Origin: Nothophaeocryptopus gaeumannii
Lineage: Eukaryota; Ascomycota; Dothideomycetes; Mycosphaerellales; Mycosphaerellaceae
Assembly: GCA_031771865.1 (NCBI GenBank)
Contig: JASISA010000036.1
Coordinates: 496,001-560,000 of the forward strand
DNA length: 64,000 bases
Direction of reading: 5' to 3'
Of this stretch, positions 33,765-42,890 are shown piece by piece. The notes beneath the pieces were generated by a model that worked only from the letters and a program-made list of their open reading frames with translations, made no database searches and was not told the DNA's origin. A program made the translations under genes and the position numbers. How positions within the stretch are numbered: position 1 is the first letter of the stretch; every line of letters starts with the position of its first letter.

Positions 33765-35309
33765 TCACGTATGGCGAGAAGCCTCAAACACATCTCTAGT
33801 AAGATCCAGCAGGCTGCGCTTTGAGGTGGAGTTCGAGTTGGTAGATTTAAAGTCGAGATTACCGACTGAGCACCAGTCCGTTCCACCGACCTTGACAGGC
33901 AGGCAGGATAGGTACTTGCACCAAGAACAGGTGTGGCGCCACTGATAGAAGTTCTTGAGAAGCAAGATGAAGCCGATGAGGACTCCCATCAAGGCCAGAG
34001 CTCTCACCGCCCACCAGGCCCACCAAATGCCGCGGCGATCCTTGAAGAAACCCAGAGGATCCTTGACGAATGACTTGAGTCCCTCATCGCGCTGCTCGTC
34101 TTGCCGCGCGACATGCGAGTAGACGATTGGGTCAGTCTCGGACGTACGCCTTGCAATTGCATTCGGCGAGCGAAGCAGACAGACACCAAGGACCAGACCC
34201 ATCAGGAAACCTCCGATGTGCGAAAAGTTGTCGAGACCAGGAAGGAGTCCCAGAACGAAGGCAATGCAGATATCGACGACAATGAAACCAAGGTCCTTCA
34301 ACGGACCCTTTCGTTGCTTCCAGGTGTACAGTAGATCCAACAACGTGACGGCCAAAATCCCAAAGAGACTCCCAGAGCAGCCAGTGGATGCTATTCCAGT
34401 GGCCGCAAAGTTGCCGCCCAGGATGAAGCCGAAAATGCCAGCCGCAAAGTACAAGATGGCGAATCTGACGCTGCCAATCAGGAGCTCCACATCACGGCCA
34501 AGTGTCACCTGTAAGAGCAGATTGAATCCAATGTGGATGATACCGGCGTGTAGGAATATAGGAACGATGAAACGCCACCATTGGTCTGGTGCGGGCTTCT
34601 CATCCAGGGAACCACCCACATGCGGGTTGCGGTCTGCGCTGAAGTTGCAGAGATCTGAGAGTTGGCAGGAAACGCTGTCACCAGTGGTTGCAGTTGCGTT
34701 TGGACATGGCCACCAGATCTGGATGCTGCTGTTCTGGACATTCGGCATGGTGTGCATGCAGGGCTGGTATCGAGCACCCATGTTGATCAAGACGTAGGGC
34801 GAAGGACCGATCATAGGGTTGAAGGATGGATGAATCTCGATGGGTGACTTCGTGAGCACGGCGTTTCTGATGATCTCCGCGATGAATACCACCAGTTGTA
34901 CGAAGGTCAGGACATAGACAACCCATGTAATTTTGCCCTTGAACCAGCCTTGTGTAGGTTGCGGCTGCCTCTTTCTCTTCTTCCGCGGATCTGCATCGCG
35001 TACGAACGGGTCGTCCTGCTCATGAGGCAGTATCGGCGACACAGTATGTGTAGAATCGTGTTTTGGTTTCCTCCCATTCAGTGGGATGGCATTTCCATCA
35101 TCGAAAGGATCCGCGTCATCTTGTATCCTGCCATTTGCTCCTGAATGTGACTGTGCTGGCGACTGGTGCGAGTCAGGATGGGCTCTGTCGTCGAAGGGCG
35201 ATTGCTGTGGCACATAGGGAAGCGGCGCATCCTGTCTGTCGGTGTAGTCGTGGTAGGGACTGGCTTGCGTATAGGCCGGGTGCGTGTTGTAGTAGTCGGT
35301 GGCTGCCAT
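33765..35309 (-). CDS. Rhomboid-family intramembrane serine protease, 514 aa
   Basis: Single exon. The open frame continues upstream without an ATG, so the start is taken at 35309 (MAATDYYNTHPAYTQ). Residues 1-135 are hydrophilic, disordered and rich in Asp/Pro/Gln, with a basic RKKRKRQ patch before the first membrane helix (ITWVVYVLTFVQLVVFIAE). A luminal loop with several Cys follows, then the rhomboid core: WWRFIVPIFLHAGIIHIGFN (His/Asn of helix 2), GCSGSLFGI with the catalytic Ser at about 311, and DNFSHIGGF with the catalytic His at about 365. The layout resembles the eukaryotic secretory-pathway rhomboids. A Tc1-type element sits about 580 bp upstream of the start. Intact; substrate unknown. 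Confidence 0.88.
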   Translation of the reverse strand: MAATDYYNTHPAYTQASPYHDYTDRQDAPLPYVPQQSPFDDRAHPDSHQSPAQSHSGANGRIQDDADPFDDGNAIPLNGRKPKHDSTHTVSPILPHEQDDPFVRDADPRKKRKRQPQPTQGWFKGKITWVVYVLTFVQLVVFIAEIIRNAVLTKSPIEIHPSFNPMIGPSPYVLINMGARYQPCMHTMPNVQNSSIQIWWPCPNATATTGDSVSCQLSDLCNFSADRNPHVGGSLDEKPAPDQWWRFIVPIFLHAGIIHIGFNLLLQVTLGRDVELLIGSVRFAILYFAAGIFGFILGGNFAATGIASTGCSGSLFGILAVTLLDLLYTWKQRKGPLKDLGFIVVDICIAFVLGLLPGLDNFSHIGGFLMGLVLGVCLLRSPNAIARRTSETDPIVYSHVARQDEQRDEGLKSFVKDPLGFFKDRRGIWWAWWAVRALALMGVLIGFILLLKNFYQWRHTCSWCKYLSCLPVKVGGTDWCSVGNLDFKSTNSNSTSKRSLLDLTRDVFEASRHT

Positions 35310-35885
35310 GTCTGGCGGGTTCAGTAGCGAACGTGTGTATCCTCGAAGGATGAGCTGCGGACTGTGTGCTGTAGTATGTGTGCTGTAGTATGTGTGCTGA
35401 TGTATGGTATGCGGTGGCTCAGGCACTGTTGTTTATTGTAGGAAGTGATGTCCAAGGCACGAGATCCGCCTTCATGTGCCTGCGCCTGCGCGTGCAAGTT
35501 CTGTCGGGTTGCTTGCGTAGACCCCGGTTTGTTGCGGTCAGAAGGACCCAGTGTACCGAAAATAAAACGAGTGACGTTCGCCGATTGTTTGGCACTACGG
35601 GAGGGAGGTCGGAGACAACGCGCGCTCTCCTTGTTGGCAGGAAACGGTGTCGCAGGAGATGGTTTTGCAGGATCGTATGAGAGTGTTCTTTGGTGCCAAT
35701 TCCATCCGCTCTGCATATGTCGTGCTCTACTGGTCCTCGTCCTCTTCCTCCCTCTCTCCTTCTCTTCCAAGGCAGTGATGAATGTGTAGCGTATGCAAGG
35801 CTGATGGTGAGCCGGGTTGATGCAGTTAATAGCTCGCTGATAATGCCAGTGAGGATCGCCTGCAGTGGCTGAGTACGGCTAGCTA
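35310..35885. other. Promoter region of the rhomboid gene up to the transposon
   Basis: No gene seen. A (CAGCACACATACTA)-like imperfect duplication lies near 35370-35400. The TA target dinucleotide of the transposon is at 35884-35885. Confidence 0.5.
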
Positions 35886-35908
35886 CAGTACTAGGGCTTA
35901 AGTCTGCG
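35886..35908 (+). repeat. Left terminal inverted repeat
   Basis: CAGT, then ten variable bases, then AAGTCTGCG. It pairs with 37185-37207 on the other strand; 13 outer and inner bases match exactly with equal spacing. Confidence 0.7.
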
Positions 35909-35966
35909 TCCGTGCGCATCGCGAACCTCCAACGCGTTCAGACACACCAACTTCTCAATAGTCGCA

Positions 35967-37049
35967 ATGGCTCCACGTCGCATACCACTCGCTGAAATTG
36001 ACACAAATCGTGCATCGAATACTGAACTTTCATATGGGACGCGTGAGCGCATCTACGGGCGCGCGCTTGCAGGGGAAAGTAACAGTCAAATCTCAGCAAA
36101 GGAAAAGCTTCCAAAGTCGATAGTAAACACCTCAATCCGACGCACCTCTATACGAAAATCAGCTGAACGCCTACCTCGCAGCGGTCGCGCAAAGACGTAT
36201 ACGGTCCAGACGGCTCGCCAGATCGTTCGAGCGGCTCGAAAGAACCCTAAATGGACGTACCAACAGATCCGAGACGATACAGGTACTAACTACAGTAGCG
36301 ACACCCTCCGAACGATCCTACAGGAGAATGGGCTAGTAAACTGGCGCTGTAAGAAGCGTCCACACCTTACTGCTGAGCACGCTCGCCTCCGGCTTCGTTT
36401 TGCCAACCTCCATCGCAACACAGACTGGTCAACGTACCTGTTTTCAGACGAGTGTTCAGTCGAGAAGGGCTCAGGCAAAAAGAGGCAGTGGGCCTTTAGA
36501 TATCCGAGCCAGAAATGGCAGCACGATAAGATTGAGGAATACCCAAAAGGAAAGCAGGCCTCTATAATGATATGGGCTATGATAGGCCGCAGTGTAGCTG
36601 AGTCTAAGCTCATAATAATGGATAGGGACGTAGGGGCACTAAGAGGAGGGTATACAGCAAGATCTTACACAGACACACTCGAAGCAGGCCTGGTTCCTTA
36701 CTACGACGGTCAGACCTTTCAGCAGGACAACGCTTCTATCCATACAGCCTATCATACGAGGTACTGGTTCCAAGAATGGGGGATATATGTCCTTCCAAAC
36801 TGGCCACCTTACAGCCCGGATCTTAACCCTATTGAGCATATCTGGTGGCACCTTAAACTAAAGGTATATGAGCTGAGGCCTGACTTGGACAGTATTACCA
36901 ATAAAGACCGTCAAAAGGAGATTCTCATAGCAGTGTTACCGGAGGCCTGGCGTGCTATTCGGCGTTCAATAATTGAGAATGTGTTGGACTCTATGCCAAG
37001 AAGGATTCAGGCAGTTATCGATGCACGGGGATGGCAAACCAAGTACTGA
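35967..37049 (+). CDS. Tc1/mariner transposase, 360 aa
   Basis: Uninterrupted frame from the ATG at 35967, 81 bp inside the left terminus. The N-terminal paired-like helix-turn-helix region runs through YGTRERIYGRALAGESNSQI, with an AT-hook-like RSGRAK near residue 75 and a second HTH (YQQIRDDTGTNYSSDTL). The DDE domain shows DE at FSDECSVEKGSG, the second Asp at QQDNASIHTA and the Glu at YSPDLNPIEHIWW. I count 35 residues between the second Asp and Glu, one more than classical DD34E. All catalytic residues are present and no stop or frameshift is seen, so the element may be recently active. It catalyses cut-and-paste transposition into TA sites. Confidence 0.93.
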   Translation: MAPRRIPLAEIDTNRASNTELSYGTRERIYGRALAGESNSQISAKEKLPKSIVNTSIRRTSIRKSAERLPRSGRAKTYTVQTARQIVRAARKNPKWTYQQIRDDTGTNYSSDTLRTILQENGLVNWRCKKRPHLTAEHARLRLRFANLHRNTDWSTYLFSDECSVEKGSGKKRQWAFRYPSQKWQHDKIEEYPKGKQASIMIWAMIGRSVAESKLIIMDRDVGALRGGYTARSYTDTLEAGLVPYYDGQTFQQDNASIHTAYHTRYWFQEWGIYVLPNWPPYSPDLNPIEHIWWHLKLKVYELRPDLDSITNKDRQKEILIAVLPEAWRAIRRSIIENVLDSMPRRIQAVIDARGWQTKY

Positions 37050-37184
37050 ACATACAATATGTAGCTCGAATTGAAGCCTAAGATCTCAGCATTTATATGA
37101 ATCGATCAGCTTGTTAATGCGATAACGTGGTGTTGAGAAATCGTCACTTGAAGTTCAGCTATTATATTGAGGATGGTCGCCAAG

Positions 37185-37207
37185 CGCAGACTTTTCCGGC
37201 GTGACTG
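37185..37207 (-). repeat. Right terminal inverted repeat
   Basis: Reverse complement reads CAGT, ten bases different from the left end, then AAGTCTGCG. The adjacent TA at 37208-37209 completes the target duplication. Confidence 0.7.
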
Positions 37208-37875
37208 TAGCTTTGTAGTGGAAGTGGGAAGGAAGGAACAAGGGGCGGGCCGCCCAACTTGCGTGGCGTTTGCGAACAATGACTCTTCCCTCTCCACTCT
37301 CCAGACACATACTCTGCCATTCTCATCAGATCGGACCTTTTCATGATACGGGCGACGAGCAGAGAGACGAAAGCCATCAAGACTGCACATCTTGGCGGGC
37401 GCGGGAGCCATCGCGAGCGGTAAGGTTGAGCTGAGGCTGGGAGTCTCCTGATCGGCTTGGCGTCAGATGGAACGCCGTATATTATGCACGAAAGCGCCCT
37501 TGTTGGGCGAGGCATCTCTGCACGCGCCCAATCTTCTCTGACGGCGTGAGAAAGACTTGGTCAGGATTGATAGCAGACTCTTACTCCGGAAGAACCCTTT
37601 CAGCTTCACGCTTCCGGACAAAGAATCTGCCAAGAACAATGGCCACTCTTCATTGTGCTGGACAAAGACATTATCGACATAAATATGCCGCGGACTGCCA
37701 GCCTAGAGAGGCCTCTTCACGTCAGCTGTGCTCTGATACAACGTCTGCCATAGCTTGCCGTGCTCTCCAAGGAAATCAACCCTCCAAAGATTACAGGTAA
37801 GACATTTGCAAACATCTACGTCGCTCTGGAAGCACGTAGACAAAGCATTAGCACAACCACCTCGCCATCCTCAAA
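37208..37875. other. Intergenic after the transposon
   Basis: No gene seen in about 670 bp; presumed promoter of the orphan gene starting at 37876. Confidence 0.5.
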
Positions 37876-38670
37876 ATGGCAAACAAATGCTCTAGTTCTC
37901 CTGTTAGCCCGCCTCCTGGCGTCAGCATGATGGACCACTTCACGGAGCAGGCTCGCAAGAAGTACGCTGCTAACCCACAGCTCGTTCCTGCTGTCAAGGG
38001 ACTGCTACCCAATATTCCAAGTCCAGAGGAGCTCGACTTTGATGAGCGCGCCGACCGCGCACTTGCTGGGCGCGAATATTACATTCGTGAGGCCAAGGAG
38101 CGGCTGGCAAAGCCATGTGTTGCGCCAGCTGGGCTCTCCGAACAGGCTGAGGATAACTTTTCAGAAGCCTGGACTCGTGGCTACAACTTCACGTCCCGCT
38201 GCAACGACGAGTGGATGCACAGCAACCAATCCCTCTACGACGATGCCACGGGCACCATCGACGAGATGCAGCTGCGAGGCATCCCCATCCCAACCGATAT
38301 CGAGGTCCCACCATCGCCAGCTGACCCGCTGATTGACTACCTTGACGTCCCTGACAATGCCAAGGCCTGGATCAATGGCTCTTGGAGCTTCCGAGAGTTC
38401 AAAGACCGTGACTTCGAGGCTGCCGCGCAGGCAGAGCGAAGCCCACTAGCGAGAGCTCCAAAGACCGCTGCCCATAACACAGGTGCGTTCCCCTCTCGCT
38501 TGTCTGGCTGACTCGATACTAACGACGATTTAGTCCCTGCAACACTTCGCCGCGCATCAGTCCAGCCTTCAACGGCGCAAGCGAGAGCAAAATCAAAAGC
38601 GAAGTCCCGCCCGAAGCCGTGGAGACAGTGGCGTACTGTTGTGAGAGTCGATATGTCGTTCAACTGGTGA
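37876..38670 (+). CDS. Orphan protein C of the tandem cluster, 247 aa
   Basis: Exons 37876-38482 and 38534-38670. The 51-nt intron has donor GTGCGT, branch TACTAAC and acceptor TTTAG, so a spliced gene is well supported. No known family. The N-terminal segment SMMDHFTEQARKKYAANPQL resembles SLIDQMMEQARQKARAHPNV in the next gene, suggesting a tandem duplication. The middle is acidic/helical with Trp and Asn-rich stretches (WTRGYNFTSRCNDEWMHSNQ). The C-terminal exon is strongly basic (ARAKSKAKSRPKPWRQWR), as in nuclear or nucleic-acid-binding tails. No signal peptide. Function unknown. Confidence 0.65.
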
Positions 38671-38979
38671 GGCCATAATTGTATTGCTTGGTTTTGGCGT
38701 TCGGCTACGATAGGTATATTGAAATATATCTTTTGCGAACCTCTCCTTCCAATCTCGTATCTCCATACTTTTTGTTTTTCTCTAGCCTTCGGACCCCCAA
38801 GACCTGGTCCTCTCGACCAAGACCGTATTCCAGATATGCTCTTTGTTGATGGGACAAAGCGTGGAATTATAATGGGCATTGTGAGCAATGCCCTTTGAAA
38901 ACTGTTGTTGATACATCTTTCTCCCCTTTCTATCGCCTTGCCTTGCGCCCAGCCACAGACTCTTCCCAACCATACCCAA

Positions 38980-39480
38980 ATGGTAGAACCCAATCAACAG
39001 CCGCCCCCTTCGCGGGTCGGAGAGAGCTTGATTGACCAAATGATGGAGCAAGCTCGACAAAAGGCAAGGGCACACCCCAATGTGTCCTCTGGCCTCTTAG
39101 ATCCTGCCATAGTGCAGCAAGCAGCCGACGACGAAATCGACATCTTACTCCGCTTGACGAGGTGCAATGCCCTGGTCGAAGAGATGATCTCTGCTGGTCA
39201 GAGATCTCTCAATGAGGCGGCTGAGCCTCCAATGCCGTGGTTGGCGCTTTCTCCAGCGGAGTCTCGCGGTAGCAGTGGTAGGCAAGTGGCTTGTGTGACA
39301 ATTGGCGCGGCAGCAGCTAACAAGAGTACAGGGCTTGATAGTGCGATGGCTTCGCTGGCTATCAATGAGGCATGTGCTGTGCCGTTGCCACCGTTGCCGA
39401 CGTTCGTTGCGAGGAAGATGATCGCTGGTTCGGAAGGCGAGGGGTCAGTTGGGAAAGGCGAAGCGAGGTGTGGCATATGA
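38980..39480 (+). CDS. Orphan protein D of the tandem cluster, 166 aa
   Basis: Single exon from the ATG at 38980 (MVEPNQQPPPSRVG). An alternative gene model with introns is possible in the second half. The first 40 residues are similar to the preceding gene (the segment with DQMMEQARQKARAHPN), followed by Asp/Glu-rich DDEIDILLRLTRC. The second half is low-complexity Ala/Pro/Ser and may be disordered. No domain is recognised and no signal peptide seen. It is same-strand and 309 bp behind its paralogue. Real but unnamed; confidence is limited by the lack of an intron or family match. Confidence 0.5.
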   Translation: MVEPNQQPPPSRVGESLIDQMMEQARQKARAHPNVSSGLLDPAIVQQAADDEIDILLRLTRCNALVEEMISAGQRSLNEAAEPPMPWLALSPAESRGSSGRQVACVTIGAAAANKSTGLDSAMASLAINEACAVPLPPLPTFVARKMIAGSEGEGSVGKGEARCGI

Positions 39481-39719
39481 GGTCACTTCGAGGTAATTTA
39501 AAAATATGATATTCAAACGCTATACATGTCAATCTAGCTCGATTCGTGATTGCTTCCTGCTCCTTCCTCTCTTTGACGTTTTGCACATGAAAGCCTTGGC
39601 ACGACATGGGTTGCTGCACTCACCGTTGACGCTAGCACTAGCCTTGTTTACCAAACACGCTCTCAAGATCACAACAACCCGCCACGCATCCAGACTCGCA
39701 CCCAGTCGAAGCAACGACA

Positions 39720-40993
39720 ATGGACAGTGACGAGAGCCAACAGGCCACCGCCCGTTCAATCGCCATTGGGCAACCTCCAAATCCTGCTGAGGTCTTGCTT
39801 CTCCCAACTCAGCAGCGCCTGACCTCAGACAAAGAAGCCATCTTCAAGCTCCGAAAGCTCTGCGACAAACAAGATGAAGCCATAACGGCACAAGAGGGGG
39901 CTCTGAGCAAGCTGCAAAAGGAGTACGATGAGCTCCTGGCTGCTGCCGCAAAATAATTCGAGATCATCGCATCGCACAGAGAGTCGGTTGCCTACAAGGA
40001 TGAATGTATTCGAGCTGCGAATGACACGATTGAGAGACTTCAGGAGGAGATGCAGCAGTTCTCCACGGCATTAAATCAGACGGCGGAGGAGCTGAGGGTG
40101 GTGAAGGAGGAGAAGGAGGAGTTGGGGCGACAGCTTGAAGTCATGGGTCACCAGAAGGAGATCTCGGAGTTTGCAATCCAGCACGAGCATGATGTTGAGG
40201 GCGAAGATGGTCTCGCCACTCGGGCAGACATCGATCAGCTCATGCCAGATCCTCCTCTGAACGAGAACACGGCACAGCCGCGAACATCTTCCATTCCCGC
40301 TGGCATGGAGGCTTCGCTCAAGTACCCATTGCCCACGCGACCTCCGTCGCAATTGAGCGCGCCTACTCAGAAAGGTCTGTTGAAGACAAAGGAGCGCAAC
40401 GACCGCAGGCGCGAAGCGAAGGGACTGAAGCACTTGAAACAGGCGGGTATCTTGCCACAGACCGCCACTTTGGAGAACCTGCATGTGTATAACGCATTGG
40501 AGAAAAAGACATACGACCGTCAGTCTACATTCAAAACCACGAGTGAGCTTGCCTCACACGACGCTCCAGATGGTGCTGAGTCCAGTGGTAAGCCAAAGGC
40601 GCTCTCCACACGCTGAGAGACAGCTAGACTAACGCCCTCTCAGACGGCGATGATTCTGTCACCGTCATCACCGAGCGAGAAGATGGTGCCCTTTCCAGCA
40701 AGAACCCGCCCCTCCGCGGCAAGAAACGCAAACACGCCCCCTCTCCCTCCTAGCTCTCCGCGCGCAAATCTTCTTGTCGTAGCTGCTTCAACACGGAACT
40801 CCAATGCGACTCTGAGCCGCAATGCTCCTACTGCACCTATCTGCATGAGACATGTGTGTATTGGGCGTGTCCAAATGGGGCGGATTGCAAGAACGTCATC
40901 TGCGGCAGGATCCACCCAGGCCAGATTGAGTTGGATAGGAAGAGGGTTGTGAATTGCGCAACGGATCATCTCGCGAAGGGTGGAAAGGAGTGA
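39720..40993 (+). pseudogene. Orphan A: coiled coil + C-terminal Zn2Cys6-type cluster, two in-frame stops
   Basis: Exons 39720-40587 and 40644-40993 (donor GTAAGC, acceptor CTCTCAG). The frame carries TAA at 39954-39956 and TAG at 40751-40753 but stays coherent throughout, with no frameshift. Before and after the TAA it reads as one coiled coil (LSKLQKEYDELLAAAAK, stop, FEIIASHRESVAYKDE). A basic region follows (LLKTKERNDRRREAKGLKHL). After the TAG the frame gives SCRSCFNTELQC, QCSYCTYLHETC, i.e. exactly C-x2-C-x6-C-x5-C-x2-C-x6-C, then a second Cys group ACPNGADCKNVICGRIH. A 57-nt segment 39923-39979 could be spliced out to skip the TAA, but no equivalent rescues the TAG convincingly. Either a decaying regulator or an ORF needing recoding. 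Confidence 0.65.
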
Positions 40994-41406
40994 GGGATGA
41001 AGCTGAATATCGGACATGATGCTTGTGAATGTCATGATCGACGTGCGGAAGCATGGTGTCTGCAGCGTTCTGTGGGCAGAAAGCACCAAGAAGATTTCAG
41101 AGAGCCTTCGGAGTGCTGGTTTTGAACATAGCAGAAGGTAGAAAGCCAGCCTGTGAAAGAGTCGCACAGTCACTCGATTCTCGTTCCGCCTTCTGTATCT
41201 GCATGTTGAACTCCCAAAGCTGCTCCTTCCTCAGTCCTCTCGCTCCTTCCCCATTTCAACTTTCACATGCGTTGCCAAGCACGCTAGTGCTGGCGCCAAT
41301 GGGCTCGGATTGCCACACTAACCCTTCCGCCGAATTGCCCTCCACCCCTTGTTTCTTCCTCGCATCACACATCACACCGCGACTTTGATGTGAAGCACCG
41401 AGCAAG
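40994..41406. other. Intergenic between orphans A and B
   Basis: No gene seen in about 410 bp; presumed promoter of orphan B. Confidence 0.5.
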
Positions 41407-42273
41407 ATGGTTGACGAGCAAGACGTTGTCCCGGATGTGATGACCCGGGCATCGTCTATCCTCGGCGACCCGATCGACCCTGTTCTGCTGCCGCTGCAGC
41501 AACGCTTGAAAGAGTACCGCGAAGTGAATGCAGGCCTGAGGAAGAGCAAAGAGTTCTTGAAGGAGCTGGTGTTTGTGAAGGATGAGGAGATCGAGCAGCT
41601 GACGCAGGAGGTCGCCGACCGTGAACTGCAGCGTGAGCAGGATGATCTTGAGTTGCGATCTTTGCGCAGCAAGGTGAAGGCGACGGAAGATAGAGCTGCT
41701 GCGAACGAAAAGATGCGCACCGGTAAGTCATCCACTGTTCCCTCCAGATCTTCAACGTCGCCCGACTGACCTCGCTGCCGTACAGGCCGACCTGGCGAAG
41801 AGAACGCCTTCCGCGAGTCTGACCTTCTGACTCCCGTCCGCTTCTCCGGCAACTTCTCTGATGAGCGAGAACGTGGTCTGCACCGTTCGATCGGCGAAGG
41901 TGAATTCCACCCCTTCACCACTTTCTGGTCATCCTCCCACTGATACTTCTCCCTCCCAGGCAAACCCGCTTCGACGGAGCCGCCGCGAGCTCCTCGAGCG
42001 ATGTTTGGCGACTTCTCTCGCTCCCGCGATGCAGACCGCGAGAAGGAGACGCTGGGCAAGCGAAAGCGATCTTCGACGCCGCGGCCGCCACAGCAGCAGC
42101 GGCTCCCGCCTGGCCGGCCTCGCTGCCAGCCATGATACGAGGCGAGGAAGCAGGACGAGTGTGACGGGCAGAGGTTCTGTTCGCGATGCGCGAGGAAGGG
42201 CTTTGCCTGCCGTTACTCGAGGCGCAGAGATGGTCTGGCTTGCAGGAATGCTCGCTGCTCGAAGGTGCACTGA
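41407..42273 (+). CDS. Orphan B: coiled-coil protein truncated by TGA inside a Zn2Cys6-like cluster
   Basis: Exons 41407-41722, 41786-41899 and 41960-42135 give 201 aa ending at TGA 42133-42135. Donors are GTAAGT and GTGAAT, acceptors GTACAG and CTCCCAG. The N-terminus (DPVLLPLQQRLKEYREVN) aligns with orphan A (EVLLLPTQQRL) and is followed by a long coiled coil (ELVFVKDEEIEQLTQEVAD). Then comes a basic stretch LGKRKRSSTP and RPRCQP. The TGA takes the place of the second cysteine of a binuclear cluster: past it the frame continues YEARKQDECDGQRFCSRC and ARKGFACRY up to TGA at 42271. So the cluster is C-x2-stop-x8-C-x5-C-x2-C-x6-C. The first 201 residues may still be a functional coiled-coil protein. 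Confidence 0.6.
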
Positions 42274-42890
42274 GAAGAGACTGAGGATGGCATGTGCGAG
42301 ACCTGTATCTTTGAGATGAGAGGCATTTGTATGAGAAGAATGAGCTGGCGTCTGACTTGCGACTGACTGGCAGAGGGATGATTTGCTTTGGCAGTCTGCA
42401 TGGCCGCTGACTGGTCGAGAGATGTGAAGGTATCTGCATCGATGCATGTACGCTGCCCGGTGCTCCGGTAGAAAGCTCGAAATTGAATTGCATTAGAAGA
42501 CCTGCCCTTGATTCCAGCACCAGAAACCGTGACGCCTTAGTCTCCCTGTGATGATTTCTTGTGATCTCTTTCAGAAGTCCAAGGACGATGGACCTGTTCT
42601 AACTCGTATTAACAGAAGTAGCTTTTCCCCTGGTGAATGAAGAAGCGCTCCAGAGTAGACATAGAAGTCACGATGAATTAGCTCCATTCGCTACTCAAAT
42701 CAATACACAAAGTACAAGATCTACCGCTCAGTCGCGTCATTGCAAGAGCATCCCATATTTCTACTCTCACAACCTAAACGCCGCTTTCCTGTCTATCATG
42801 CTTTCAGCAGCGGTTCTGCTCCTTGAGGCCTCCTGAGCCTCAAGCCAGCGCTCCCTGCATTCAATCAAAGGGATACGGATCGGCTGTCGT
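42274..42890. other. Convergent 3' intergenic stretch
   Basis: No gene seen in about 620 bp between orphan B and the NADH dehydrogenase gene. Confidence 0.5.

Larger units (their letters stand above)
35886..37207 (+). mobile_element. Tc1/mariner DNA transposon, 1322 bp, apparently complete
   Basis: The element begins CAGT at 35886 and ends ACTG at 37207, flanked on both sides by TA (35884-35885 and 37208-37209), the expected target duplication. The terminal inverted repeats are 23 bp with a conserved outer CAGT and inner AAGTCTGCG (left 35886-35908, right 37185-37207) but a 10-bp middle that differs between ends. Total length about 1.3 kb and one open transposase gene are typical of the superfamily. 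It lies between the rhomboid promoter and the orphan gene cluster. Confidence 0.8.

Noticed and set aside
16659..40993. Reassignment of TAA/TAG to Gln in this organism
   Set aside because: Many solid genes here end with TAA or TAG at conserved C-termini (COX5, RPS29, NADH dehydrogenase), so both codons are true stops.
42133..42135. Selenocysteine at the TGA replacing a cluster cysteine
   Set aside because: Ascomycetes are not known to have selenocysteine machinery and I see no SECIS-like element downstream; a nonsense change is far simpler.
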